NCBI RefSeq assembly: GCF_001625195.1
Contig: NW_024467500.1
Location: 36,298-100,297, forward strand
Direction of reading: 5' to 3'
DNA from: Drechmeria coniospora
Taxonomy: Eukaryota; Ascomycota; Sordariomycetes; Hypocreales; Ophiocordycipitaceae
Length of the DNA stretch: 64,000 bases
This document shows positions 10,060-20,503 of the stretch, piece after piece. Each line of letters starts with the position of its first letter. Position 1 is the first letter of the stretch. The position numbers and the translations under genes are program-made. The notes beneath the pieces were generated by a model. It worked only from the letters and a program-made list of their open reading frames with translations, was not told the origin of the DNA and searched no databases.

Positions 10060-13000
10060 CTAGCGTATATCCGTAGTGGTAGTATCGGGTCGGGCCCTTG
10101 TCGGGGGCGCTCCGGGGCCGATTCTTTCCTTCGGTATAGTCGAAATTTTACGTCTCGTTTTGCGGCTTGCCTGCGCTCCGCCGTTCGTATAGGGATCTCC
10201 CTATTGCTGCATAAATTCCTCTAGGGCTTCCGTTTGTACTAGAGCCTCTATCGGTTCCTAGGTTGGTTGTTCGTAACCTAGCTATTTTACAAGGGTATTG
10301 CGTTGTCCCCCTCGGCCTTGGGCCCCCCTTGTAGTAAGGATGCATTCGACTTAGTATTCCTCTTGTAAGGTACCGTCCTCGTCTTGGACTAGTAGTAGGC
10401 CTGGCTCCGAATCCCGTACTACTTGACTGGGCAAGGGGTTGTTTGCTGCCCTTTCGATAAGGTCTATATAGAAGGTAGGGTGTAAGCCCTAAGGAACATC
10501 TAGTGTTACTGTAAGTGGTGTTAGTACTGCTAGTACCGTAAACTTAGAAGCAACCCAGTCTAGCTTCCTGCATGGCCTATTGGTTTTAATATGTCTGAGG
10601 CTAAGCTAGACCTTATCGCCTACCTGGAACTTTTCTGCTGGGCGACCTAAAGCTACTGCTGACTTATGTAAGCGTTGTTGTATAAAGGCAATAGCCGCTT
10701 ATATAATTTCTATTCCTTCCCTTAGGTATTGTAGGAAAGCAATAGCCCTCCCTTTTGGTATTGTTACGCTTGCCTGGTCGTCCTTTACCCTCGGTATTGT
10801 ACCGATTTCGTAGCCTAACAATAGCTTGTTTGGGCTAACTCCTGTAACTAAAGACTCCCTATTGTTTAGGGCCAGCTGGTAGGCGGCTAGGTGGGCCGGC
10901 TAGTCGAACTGCTTAAACGAGATTAGGATCCTTAGGGTAGCTTGAATTTCCTAATTTGCCCTCTCGGTACTACTATCCGTCTGGGGGTGGTGTGAAGTTA
11001 ATAGGAGTTACTTTGTACCAATAAGGGAGCATAGGGATGTCCAGAACTTACTAAGCCAGTCTGATCCCCGATCTGTTATAATCTGGGCGGGAAAACCCCT
11101 AAATCGCTACCAATAGGTCTTGAACCGTTCCGCACAAGCCTCTGCGCTTATTGTAGTTATTGCCTTAAGTTGGATGAATTTGGAGAGGCGGTCTGTAATA
11201 ACTATTAAGAATTAGGGGTCCTTGTCGTTCTGTACTAGTAGGTTGGTTATAAAGTCGATCGATATCTGCTTCTAGTAACGGTCTGGCGGGGGGATTGGCT
11301 GTAGGAGTTCCTGTCTCTGTAGACGGCTCTTGCGGCTCCGGTAGCAGTAGTAATTCCAAACATACCGCGCTACGTCCTGTAATATACTATCCTAGTGGAA
11401 GTCCCGCTAAAGTGCGCGGAATGTTCCGTTACGACTAGGGTGGCCCGATATAGGTAATTCGTATACCTGTTGTATTATTTGCGTTGTTAGTAGTTCCCAG
11501 GTAGGTACCTATAGGCGTCCCCTATAGTATATTGCGCTGTAGGTACTAATGGTATAATCGGCCGTTTGTTCTTTTATCTTTGCTTCTGCCGGGAATTTCC
11601 GCGCGCCTGTTGCTACTGCTTGTCGTTGAGCTTCGTATATTGTATCGTTTTGTAACGCTTGGTCCTACAATTCCTGTAGGTAGGGTTCCGGGAAGAGCAG
11701 TCGGCCGGCTAGCGTATCCTGTAGAAATAGCGTCTCCCTCCCTGTTGGTCCCTGTATTGCTGGGAGCAGTCCCTATACTGCTGGGAGTAGTTAGGATGTA
11801 TCGATAGCTCCCTGTCCCCCTTCTGTCTCTGGACGGGCCCAGTCCGCCCTTGTGTTTATAGCTATTGTATCTTGGGTACTTAGTACTTTGCAGCCGGCCC
11901 GGGCCCGGTCTGTCCCTGTATTCGCCCGATCTGTGCCTGTGTTTGTAATTACTGTATCCTGGGTGTCCTGGGCGTTGGGACCTTCTTGTACGGGTTGGCC
12001 TTTAGGCGCCTCCTGTAGTGTAGAGATTGATACCGGCCGAAGTATTTGTCCTAGGCGTAGCGCGTCCTCCTTGTCCTATTCCCGACGCGAGAGTGTATCC
12101 GGCCGTTGTACTTGCGAGCCCGGTCTGTACTGTAGCGAGTAATTGAAGTTTGCAAGGACTTCCGCCTATTGTGCCTGTCGTTCCGATATCTCCTGCGGTT
12201 TGGTAAAGTATTCGAGGTTCTTATAGTCCGTTAGAATAGTAAATGGTTCCGTAACGCCTTGTAGGTCTGCCGACTATGCCTTAAGACAGTTGATAACTGC
12301 TAGGAGTTCCTTATTGTAGATTGTATAATTCCTTTCTGCTAGTGTAAGTTTGGCTAAGTGGTAGGCTACTGGTCGTAGGACCCCCTTGCTGTCGATTTGC
12401 AAGAGGCATCCGCCTAGTGCCTTGCCTAAGCAATTGGTCTTAACAAGAGTCTTCCTGTCTGGGTCCTATTGTACTAGGATCGGGTATAACGAAAAGGTAC
12501 GCTTAAGGGATTGGAAGGCTATATCTTCTTCGGGTCCCTAGCGAAATAGTATACCCCTCCCTGTAAGGGCTGTAAGTGGTTCTGTAAGGCTTGCAAAATT
12601 GGGAATAAATTTGCGGTAGAAGTTTGCGAAGCCTAGGAAGCTCCTAATCCCCCTTACCTTGGTAGGTAGTTACTATTCTTAAATTGCAGCGATTTTCGCT
12701 GGGTTAGGCCTAACCTCGACGCCTGCTTGGATAATAAACCCAAGGTATTTAACTTCTGTTGTTGCGAATGCGTACTTATTGAGATCCAGGTAAAGACCGG
12801 CTGCCCGGAGCCGCTTGAGGATTTCCCTAACCTTAGTAATGTAGTCGGCCTTCGATCCGGAGGTATAAATTAGGATATCGTCTAGATAGGCTGTAACCTA
12901 CTCCCCTAATTTGTCCTGTAATACCCCGTTGATGTATCTCTGGAATGAAGCCGGTGCTCCGGCTAGGCCGAAGGGATAGACTAACTATTCGAATAGACCA

Positions 13001-14174
13001 AATTGTATGCGGAATACCGTAAGCGGTTCGTCTCCTGGCGCTATACGTAACTTGTGGAATGCTACTCGTACGTTTAGTTTGGTAAACTAACGTACCCCTG
13101 AGAGTAAGCGGAGCGTTTCTTTAACCAGCGGGAGTGGGTAATGGTCCTGTTGTGTAATCTTGTTTAGGGCCCGGTAGTCTATATATAGCCTTTATCCTCC
13201 GTTTTCTTTCTTAGTAAGTAGTATTAGTGCTGCCGCTGCTAACGAACTTGCCCGTATCCATCCCTTATCCAGTAGGTCTGTAATTTGCTTGCGGACTTTG
13301 AGTAGTTGGTCTCGTGGCATATTGTACAGTGGACCCCAGGGTAGTTGCGGCGTTTCTCCCTTGTTGTTTTGTTATAGTCGGATGTAGTGGTCTTGGGAGC
13401 CCCGGTGTAGTAGTAGGCCTAAGGCCTGTTCCTTATCGAAAAGGTTAGCGTAGTCCTAAAGGGCTACCGGGAGAGTAGGTAGGGCTATTGTTGTTGTATT
13501 TATGCTTCCGGGTGCTTGTAGTACTGTTTCTTGTAGTTTTGTTGCTATTTCTCGCAAGCTTGTTACTACTAGTACTCCCTGTTGTTTCCGTAAAAAGGTT
13601 TGTACTAGCGTAAGGTGTACCTCCTGGGATCCGTCGGGAGGGCGGATGTCGTTTGCTTGTACGATTTGGTTACCTACCGCCCCGATTGTAAGAGTCCGAT
13701 CTGTTGCGTTTAGGGTTACCCGTCGGTGTTCTATCTATGGTAGGCCTAGAATAGCGTCTCGACTTAGGCCTGGGATAACGTATAGTAGTACTGGACTCTT
13801 CTAGCTATCTATATCGATTGTCGTACGGACTATATTGGTTATTGTAGGGTAGGCGAGGGTGTTGCCTGTATTCCGCCGAGATGTTGTAATAGCCGTTTGG
13901 AGTAGCCGTTTTGTTAGGAGAGGGATAAGCTCGAGTTGCAGGCATTAGGCTATCCTTTTGCTAATGGCCCTATAGCAGTTGCAGCTACTATCGATTTAAA
14001 CATTAAGGAACCTTATAGAATTTACAAGTGTAGTAATAAGAAAGGGTGGTCTATCTATCCTTGGTGTAATCTTTTTAAACTTAGTCTCCCAATTCCCTTG
14101 GTTCCTTGTAGTCCGCTTGCCTATAAACCCTTGGTGCCTCCGAGCGAGACTTAGCTTGGAGGCGCCTTGTTTCC
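10060..14174 (-). pseudogene. pol of nested Gypsy: protease, RT, RNase H, integrase, chromodomain
   Basis: Pol is entered from gag by a -1 shift near 14170. The protease active site at 13992-13984 reads D-S-S where family members have D-S-G (GGC to AGC). RT has an intact YLDD at 12888-12877, with RNase H at about 12500-12000. Integrase has the TDR, TDRGSDW and STERANQE regions at about 11190-10930. A chromodomain-like region lies at about 10380-10190; in it two conserved Trp codons have become TAG. The stop is at 10062-10060. Many Gln and Trp codons are stops, so the gene is dead. The C-terminal chromodomain places the family among chromoviruses, where it is thought to guide integration to modified histones. 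Confidence 0.85.
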
Positions 14175-14175
14175 C
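14133..14175 (-). promoter_or_regulatory. Candidate programmed -1 ribosomal frameshift signal
   Basis: GGGAAAC at 14175-14169 lies in the gag frame as G GGA AAC, the X XXY YYZ form. Two nucleotides later GGCGCCTCC (14166-14158) can pair with GGAGGCACC (14141-14133) across a 16-nt loop, with one C-A mismatch that a G-to-A change would explain. Counting only the perfect GCCTCC/GGAGGC core, the spacer is 5 nt. Pol lies in the -1 frame. The same heptamer is used by type D simian retroviruses. Confidence 0.65.
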
Positions 14176-15344
14176 TCCTTTTCCTCGGTCTCTAATTCCT
14201 TGCGAATATATTCTTCCCCCCAAGCGGCCTAAATGCTTGTCCCTAGGGTATGTGGGATTGCGGCTTGTTGTGGGTATTATTGGATGTAGTGGCCTCCCTC
14301 CCCGCAGCGGATATATATACCGGCCGCCCTACGCCTGTCTCTCTCTTCCCGTGTAACCTATTTCGCTTGCTGTTGGGGCCCGCCTTGGCCTCGGTTCGTT
14401 TTTGTTGTCGGTCTGGTTGTAGCCGCCCTGGGCCCGGCCGTGGCCCTAGAGCCTGCCGTATTGACCCCTGATATTGGGGTGTTGCCGTCCTTGTCGGGTC
14501 GGGGGGTCGCCCTGGCCGTCCCCTGGCCGGGCCCGCCCCGGTCCCTGATTTTATCCTCTATGCGTTGCAATTCCATTTCGGACGCAATTCGTTTATATGC
14601 GTCGACCGCCTCGTCGTAGTCGTTTATTATAGTCCCCCGCCAGAGGATACAGTCCCTCATTCTCTTAGTTAGCCCAATACGGAGCTTTATAAGTTTTACC
14701 TCGTTAGGCTAATGCATTCCTCCTGCTAGTGTAAGCTTTTCTTCGAAGCGTATAAGGAACGCTAGGAACGACTCCGACGTCCCTTGCCTAATGTCCTCTA
14801 GTTCGACAACCGCTAGTCGCTGGCGGTAAGGGTCGCTGTAAGCCGATTCGAGGTACGTTAGGAATTGGAACGGGTCGTAACCGATGCGGGAGCCTTCTTT
14901 GAAGTACGTTGTAACTTATTGCTGGACTTTGGCCGAGAGGTTTTGCTAAACGAAGATCCATTGGTCTTAGGCGGACCCGATAAAGTCCTTATCCACTTAG
15001 AGCTTGCGGTCTATGCAGAACTTCCAGGCTGCAAAGGTGCCCTTGTTGCCGTCGTACGGGTCCCCGACCGGAATCGGTTTGCGTTTGATACGGGCCCGTG
15101 GTATGCCCGACTCGTCCCCGGTCCGCTCCTGTTGGGGGTCGATTGTTGAGGTGTCCATTGGCTGGGCCGACGAATGCCCTAGGTCCTACTGTACCTGTTG
15201 CTGCCTATTCTTCTGCAGAGCTGAGATTTGTACAGAGTACGTTTCCATTTGGGCGTGCATTCGGCCAAACTCCGTGTGGACTTTTGCCATAAAGTCCTCT
15301 ATGACTTGCTGGAGGTTAATTTCTTCGGGCTTCCCCTTATCCAT
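14151..15344 (-). pseudogene. gag of nested Gypsy
   Basis: Starts MDKGKPEEINLQQVIEDFMA at 15344. A stop follows within about 55 codons (CAG to TAG) and others come later. The zinc knuckle at about 14320-14270 reads Y-x2-C-x4-H-x4-Y: first and last Cys codons have become Tyr codons. The frame ends at TAA 14153-14151, ten codons after the slippery heptamer. The same TAA is kept in the other copies. Confidence 0.8.
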
Positions 15345-15393
15345 TTTGACTTACGATAGTTAGGCTTTTCCTTCCTCCTAACCGGTATAAGTA

Positions 15394-15404
15394 AAGTCTT
15401 TTAA
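15394..15404 (-). other. Self-complementary primer binding site of nested Gypsy
   Basis: TTAAAAGACTT on the element's strand, separated from the LTR by one nucleotide. It is complementary to AAGTCTTTTAA in the LTR (15464-15454). Confidence 0.65.
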
Positions 15405-15405
15405 A

Positions 15406-15576
15406 TGTTACGGAGTTGCTAGGCGACTGCTCTAGGACTCTTAATGATGTTTATTAAAAGACTTAAAGGAGGGAAAACTACCTAACAACTAGGGCTTCTA
15501 GTTGTGTGCGTTCCTCCTAGTGGGTCCCTTGGTTCCCTTCGTTCTCCTATATCGGGCTAAGCCCGATACCATAACA
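15406..15576 (-). repeat. 5' LTR of nested Gypsy
   Basis: 171 bp with TGTTA and TAACA ends. Followed on the + strand by AATAA, the target duplication. A TATA-like CGATATAGG lies near its U3 start. Confidence 0.93.
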
Positions 15577-16674
15577 AATAAGTATAAAGGCTTATGCAAA
15601 ACGGTTTAAGACCTATTAGTAGTAATTTAGGGGTTTTCCTACCTAAATTATAATAGATCGAGGATTAAACTAGCTTAGTAAGTTTTAAATATCCCTATAC
15701 TCCCTTATTAGTATAAAATAACTCTTATTAACGTTTTACTACCCCTAAACGGATAGGGGTACTAAAAGGGTAAATTAGGAAATTTAAGCTACCCTACAGA
15801 TCCTAATCTTATTTAAGCAATTTAACTAGCCGGCCTACCTAGCCGCCTACCAGCTTACCCTAAATAATAGGGAGTCTTTAGTTATAGGAGTTAGCCTAAA
15901 CAAACTATTATTAGGCTATAAAATTAATATAATACCTAAGGTAAAGGATAACTAAGTAAGCGTAATAATACCAAAAGGGAGGGCTATTACTTTCCTACAA
16001 TACCTAAGGGAAGGAATAGAAATTATATAAGCAGCTATTACTTTTATACAATAACGCTTATATAAGTTAGTAATAGCTTTAGGTCGCCTAGCAGAAAAGT
16101 TCTAAGTAAGTAATAAGGTCTAGCTTAGCCTTAGATATATTAAACCTAATAAGCTATACAAAAAGCTAGACTAAGTAGCTTTTAAGTTTATAGTACTAAT
16201 AGTACTAATACTACTTATAGTAATACTAAATATTCCTTAGGGCTTATACCCTACCTTCTATATAGACCTTATCGAAAGGGCAGCAAACGACCCCTTACCT
16301 AATTAAGTAGTATGGGATTTAAAGCTAGGCCTACTATTAGTCTAAGATAAAAATAGTACCTTACAAAAGGAATACTAAGTTAAACGCATCCTTATAATAA
16401 GGGGGGCCTAAGGCTAAGGGGGATAATATAATACCCTTATAAAATAATTAGGTTATAAATAACTAACCTAGGAATTAATAAAGGCTTTAGTATAAACGGA
16501 AGCCCTAAAGGAATTTACGTAATAATAGGAAGATCCCTATATAAACAGTAGAGTATAAGTAAGCTATAAAATAAAACGTAAAATTTTAACTATACTAAAG
16601 GAAAAAACTAACCCTAAAGCACCCCCAATAAGGGCCTAACCTAATACTACTACTACGGATATATACTAACCGTA

Positions 16675-17781
16675 CTACTTAGACTTATTAGTCTCTATAT
16701 CCTTCTTACTCTTATCCTCCTTAGTATCCTCCTTAGGGAGGGTCTTAAAACTATCCGTTATAGTACTTAGGTAGGGGTAGGATATAACTAAGGGTAGTAA
16801 GGGTAGAGGTATAAAACGAAAGCGCTAAGTAACTTAAGTAATATAAGGGGTAAAGGCAATAGGGTAACGCAACGGAAATGCACTATCTATATAAAATAAG
16901 TACAACCTACTACTATTACGGGTAATATAGGGAGTAAAGGGGGTAGAATAGTATACTAAGGGGGAACCGTTTATATAAGACTTACGCAACTTATAAATAT
17001 TACAGTATATTTCGGCTAAGGTAGCTACTAACTTAGCACTAACGCCCTCCTATACCTACTAACAGTAGGTAAGGCTATATATATTACTCTAGATACCCGT
17101 TAGGGCCCAAGCTACGCCCTAGGTAAATATACCAAGCTATATACTCGGTATAGTACTAAAACGGCTATCTACTTAAGTCGGGGTTAAGGCGTTAGCAGTA
17201 AGGATAAAGGTACAGTTCGGGTCGTTATTATTATCGGCAGTAGTAAGGGGAGAAGCAACACCCGGTATAAGGGTAAGGGTATAGGCAGGGCATATAAGGG
17301 CAGGCTCTATCTCGGCTAAAGCTAAAGTACAGGCCTAAACCCGGCCTAGGGCTAGAAATTTAGGCAAGAGGATAGTATAAGCGCCCAGTACAGTTCCGAC
17401 CTTAGGGCAGGCCTTAACCAGAATATAAACATTACACTAAGCGCAAGCATAAAGGTCGCACAAGGCGCAATATAGCTAAGGGCATATAGTAAATAAATAC
17501 AGTACCTAAACGCATTTAGTATACGTATATATATACATACAGCAACTAGCACTACGGCCCAGCACGCAATTATTACAGTTACTAATAATAAGGCGGTTAA
17601 CGCAAGGGAGGTATATTCCGTATATCTCCTCTAAAGGTATAAACTCCTTATTAAAGGAATCGCCCTCCACTAAGTATTTACCTAAGGCGTAGTAACGGTC
17701 CAACTTATCGGTATAATAGCCGTAATACAGGCCTAAACTACATCCAAAGGGGGGGGGGGAAGTACCTATAGCAATAGATAT
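16675..17781 (-). pseudogene. Antisense Cys-cluster gene, outer Gypsy copy
   Basis: It has exactly the 1107-bp length of the nested copy, with the start ATG changed to ATA and many stops. The longest open part (17844-17506) keeps most of the Cys cluster. Its stop is 5 bp from the pol stop, as in the other copies. Confidence 0.7.
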
Positions 17782-18394
17782 AATAGTAATAGCAGTAGTA
17801 ACAAAAAGGTAAATAAGTCCTCTATAAGGGAGGAGCAATAGCAATAAGAGTAAGATTAATAGTTTCTATTGTTACTAGCTTATTAGCTAACGGCCCAAAG
17901 GATACAAAACGGCCCTAATATAAAAGCAGTAACCTACCTTATAGGGGAGAAATAATAGTAATAAAGGAGTAAGCGCAATAGGAAATAGTAAAGGAGTTAA
18001 TAATAAATCGTATAGTAAGAAGCTAAAAGAATAAGTAAGTACAATAGTTAAGGAAAGAGGAATAATAAAATATAATAGGAAGGGAACAAAAAGGGTAATA
18101 TAGAGGGAGCGGTAAGGGGGAAAAGTAAGGTAACGCTAGGTACCTTAGGTACCTAAGGAATACCTAGGGAATACCTAAAAAGGGGATAGAGCGGGGTAGG
18201 GTTAATTACCCTAAGTAACCAGCAAACTCTAAACAGGGAACAATACAGGGGGGAGACTATATACGTTAAGCACCTAATAAATACCTAGAAAAAAAAATTA
18301 AGGGAGCTATGGATTAGGAAAACTAGCCTAAGGAAGGGCGGTTCGGCTACGGCTATAGCTAAACTTCACTTCGAACAGGTAGAGTAAGACAGTA

Positions 18395-18565
18395 TATTAT
18401 AGTATTGGGCTTAGCCCGATATAGGAAAATAAAGGGAACTAAGGGACTTACTAAAAGGAACGCATATAACTAGAAGCCCTAGTTATTAAGTAGCTTTCCC
18501 TCCTTTAAGTCTTTTAATAAACATTATTAAGAGTCCTAAAGCAGTCGCCTAGCAACTCCATAACA
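18395..18565 (+). repeat. 3' LTR of outer Gypsy
   Basis: 171 bp with ends TATTA and TAACA. Followed by the duplicated GTTAC at 18566-18570. Confidence 0.92.
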
Positions 18566-18790
18566 GTTACCGGGTGCATTTATTAGTACTTCTGTAGTTA
18601 AGGTATTGTTATAGCCCTATTGTACTGCCCTACTATATTCCTTATATATTTATCAGGTTATTATTTCTTCCTATTTATAGGTAGTTACCAGGCGCTTATA
18701 TTAATACTTCTATAGCTAAGGTTCTATTATAGGCCTATTGTACTGCCCTTTTGTATTTCTTATATATTTATTGCAAGTAAGTTATATTTT
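18566..18790. repeat. Tandem duplication of ~124 bp
   Basis: Two diverged units begin at about 18566 and 18689, each with GTTACC, a TTAGTACTTC-like core and a CTATTGTACTGCCC core. A partial third unit lies left of the Gypsy insertion at 3695-3738. Confidence 0.6.
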
Positions 18791-19911
18791 TCCTCTTTTC
18801 TCCTTTATAATTACTACTTTCCTTAATACCGCTATTATAATTTCTTACCTCCTCCTATACTCCTACCTTCCTTACTATACGTACTGTACTAGGGTTCCTA
18901 CTACTGCTTATTGCTAATTGCTTATATTAGTTTATTATACTTATTTATCCCTTACTGTATTGCTATATCTACTACTACTAATACTCCTCCTTCCCCCCCA
19001 ATAATAATAATAGCCCTAGACGTAGCTATACTTTGGATAAGTTATTAGCCGTTTAGTTAATAGGCGGTTTTACTATTTAGGGAAACTCCTTAGATAAAGA
19101 GTATAACGTCCCTACCGCTAAGGCTTAGATATATTTACCCTATATCGAACGTTTAGTCCGTACTAGCGCTACCTACTATAAATATAGTAGCGGTAATAGT
19201 TATACTACTTATGCTTTAGCTTAATATAAGTACAAATAGATTCTATACCTACTAATACTATATCTATACCTTTACTATATTATCTATAAGCTTATTTGTA
19301 CTTCTACTAAAGGTAACTATATTGTTTCGGCCGCCTGTATTAAGACGGCCGAATTGCCTGGCTACTGTATTTACCTTTCTGCCTTATTTCGCTAGCTTAG
19401 TAATACCTAGCGTAAGCTTTATAATACTATAAGGACGACTCCTGCCAATATTATTCCTACTACTCCCCTTACCCCCGCCGGTAGTACTACCCGCAGTACT
19501 ACCGCTATAGTACTACTATTAACTTCCAGCAACCCTATAGGTACCTTAGTACTTACCTTATAGGCCCTAACGCTATTGCACAGTAGCAATATATAGTAGT
19601 AGCAGCTATAGATACTAATATATAGTTTTGCTAGCGCTATATAAGGCTTGCGTAACTATTAGGGCGCATAGGACGCCTACCTTAATAGTTTTAAGCTAGT
19701 ATAGCAATAGTAGTCGGGCCTTATAGCCGCAATTTACAAGGAGCTAGTTACTACCTACCGTACCTATAAGGTAAGCGTATTGCATTTACCTTACCCCCCC
19801 CCGTTAGGGACCTTAATCACCCTCCTCTCCTTATTGCACTACTACTAATTGCTTTAGCCCGTCTCGCCTTACTACCGCCTTACCCTCTACCGCCCCTAGT
19901 AGTACTTATAC

Positions 19912-20071
19912 TGTAATACATATGGGGAGGTGTACCTATATGGACAATAGACCAGTTAACCGTTCGACCAAATGGCCAAACTGTTAAAAGATCCGCCAGT
20001 ATCCGCACTTAGTGCGGGTACTGTACCTCACATTCGCTTATAAGGCCTATACGCCTGTAGCGCGCCTTACA
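19912..20071 (-). repeat. Terminal direct repeat of the TRIM-like element (3' side)
   Basis: 160 bp, starting TGTAATACAT and ending GCGCGCCTTACA on the + strand. Confidence 0.85.
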
Positions 20072-20343
20072 ACTATCCCCTCTCCTAACAATGCGGTCCC
20101 TCGCATTGCTAGGTACCTTAGTTGGCCGATGTTAAGGGTCTAACGAATGCGAACCCCTAGGTTCTTAGGCAAATAAGCCGCGGCCCGGCTAGCGCGCCTA
20201 TACCTTCCTCGTTCCTATAAGCCTAACGTAGAGCCCGTTGCTGTAGAGTTCTTTTTGGTATTGTAGCAGCGCTCTGGCTCAAACCTACAACCCTCGCTTA
20301 TATGCGCACGCGACCCAGAAGACCTACTAAGTGCAGATACAAT

Positions 20344-20503
20344 TATAATACATATAGGGAGGTGTGCCCATATAGACAATAGACCAGTTAACCGTTCGAC
20401 CAAATGGCCAAACTGTCAAAAGATCCGCCAGTATCCGCACTTAGTACGGGTACTGCACTTCACATTCGCTTATAAGGCCTATACGCCTGTAGCGCGCCTT
20501 ACA
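20344..20503 (-). repeat. Terminal direct repeat of the TRIM-like element (5' side)
   Basis: 160 bp, starting TATAATACAT (TG to TA) and ending GCGCGCCTTACA on the + strand. Confidence 0.85.

Larger units (their letters stand above)
8147..15576 (-). mobile_element. Chromodomain Ty3/Gypsy element, nested copy (least mutated)
   Basis: 7430 bp with 171-bp LTRs at both ends and the 5-bp duplication AATAA (8142-8146 and 15577-15581). Removing it restores the sequence CTATAATAAGTA, which is intact at the matching place in the copy at 46324-53718. The two LTRs differ at only five positions, all transitions, so this is a young insertion. GC content is clearly higher than in the outer copy. It gives the best view of the family: gag, a frameshift signal, pol with chromodomain, and an antisense gene. 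Confidence 0.95.
5140..16669 (+). pseudogene. pol remnant of outer Gypsy, split by nested element
   Basis: Two parts, 5140-8146 and 15582-16669, which rejoin in frame once the nested element is removed. RT lies around 6000-6650, with the YLDD region at about 6427 now YLNN-like after G-to-A changes. RNase H is at about 6900-7250, and the split falls inside integrase. The chromodomain region is near 16330-16520. The stop is TAA at 16667-16669. Pol is in the -1 frame relative to gag, as in the other copies. Dozens of stops make it non-functional. Confidence 0.75.
3739..18565 (+). mobile_element. Chromodomain Ty3/Gypsy element, outer copy, with nested insertion
   Basis: Two 171-bp LTRs (3739-3909 and 18395-18565) are flanked by the 5-bp duplication GTTAC (3734-3738 and 18566-18570). 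Without the nested element at 8147-15576 and its duplicated AATAA, the element is about 7.39 kb. Order: LTR, self-priming site, gag, pol (protease, RT, RNase H, integrase, chromodomain), an antisense gene, LTR. It is much more AT-rich than the nested copy, which fits an older insertion that has gone through more RIP. Confidence 0.92.
19912..20503 (-). mobile_element. TRIM-like non-autonomous LTR element
   Basis: Two direct repeats of exactly 160 bp (19912-20071 and 20344-20503) have TG...CA type ends and flank a 272-bp interior. The 5-bp duplication TATAC lies at 19907-19911 and 20504-20508. The interior has no believable coding capacity. The purine run GGAGAGGGGATAG next to the repeat at 20071 reads as a polypurine tract on the minus strand, which sets the orientation. 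The LTR carries a GGCCTTATAAGCG TATA-like site. Differences between the repeats are mostly transitions. It is much less AT-rich than its surroundings. Confidence 0.8.

Noticed and set aside
20230..20330. tRNA-like B box in the TRIM interior (GGTTTGAGCC on the minus strand)
   Set aside because: No cloverleaf can be drawn and the T arm does not pair, so no tRNA or SINE call.
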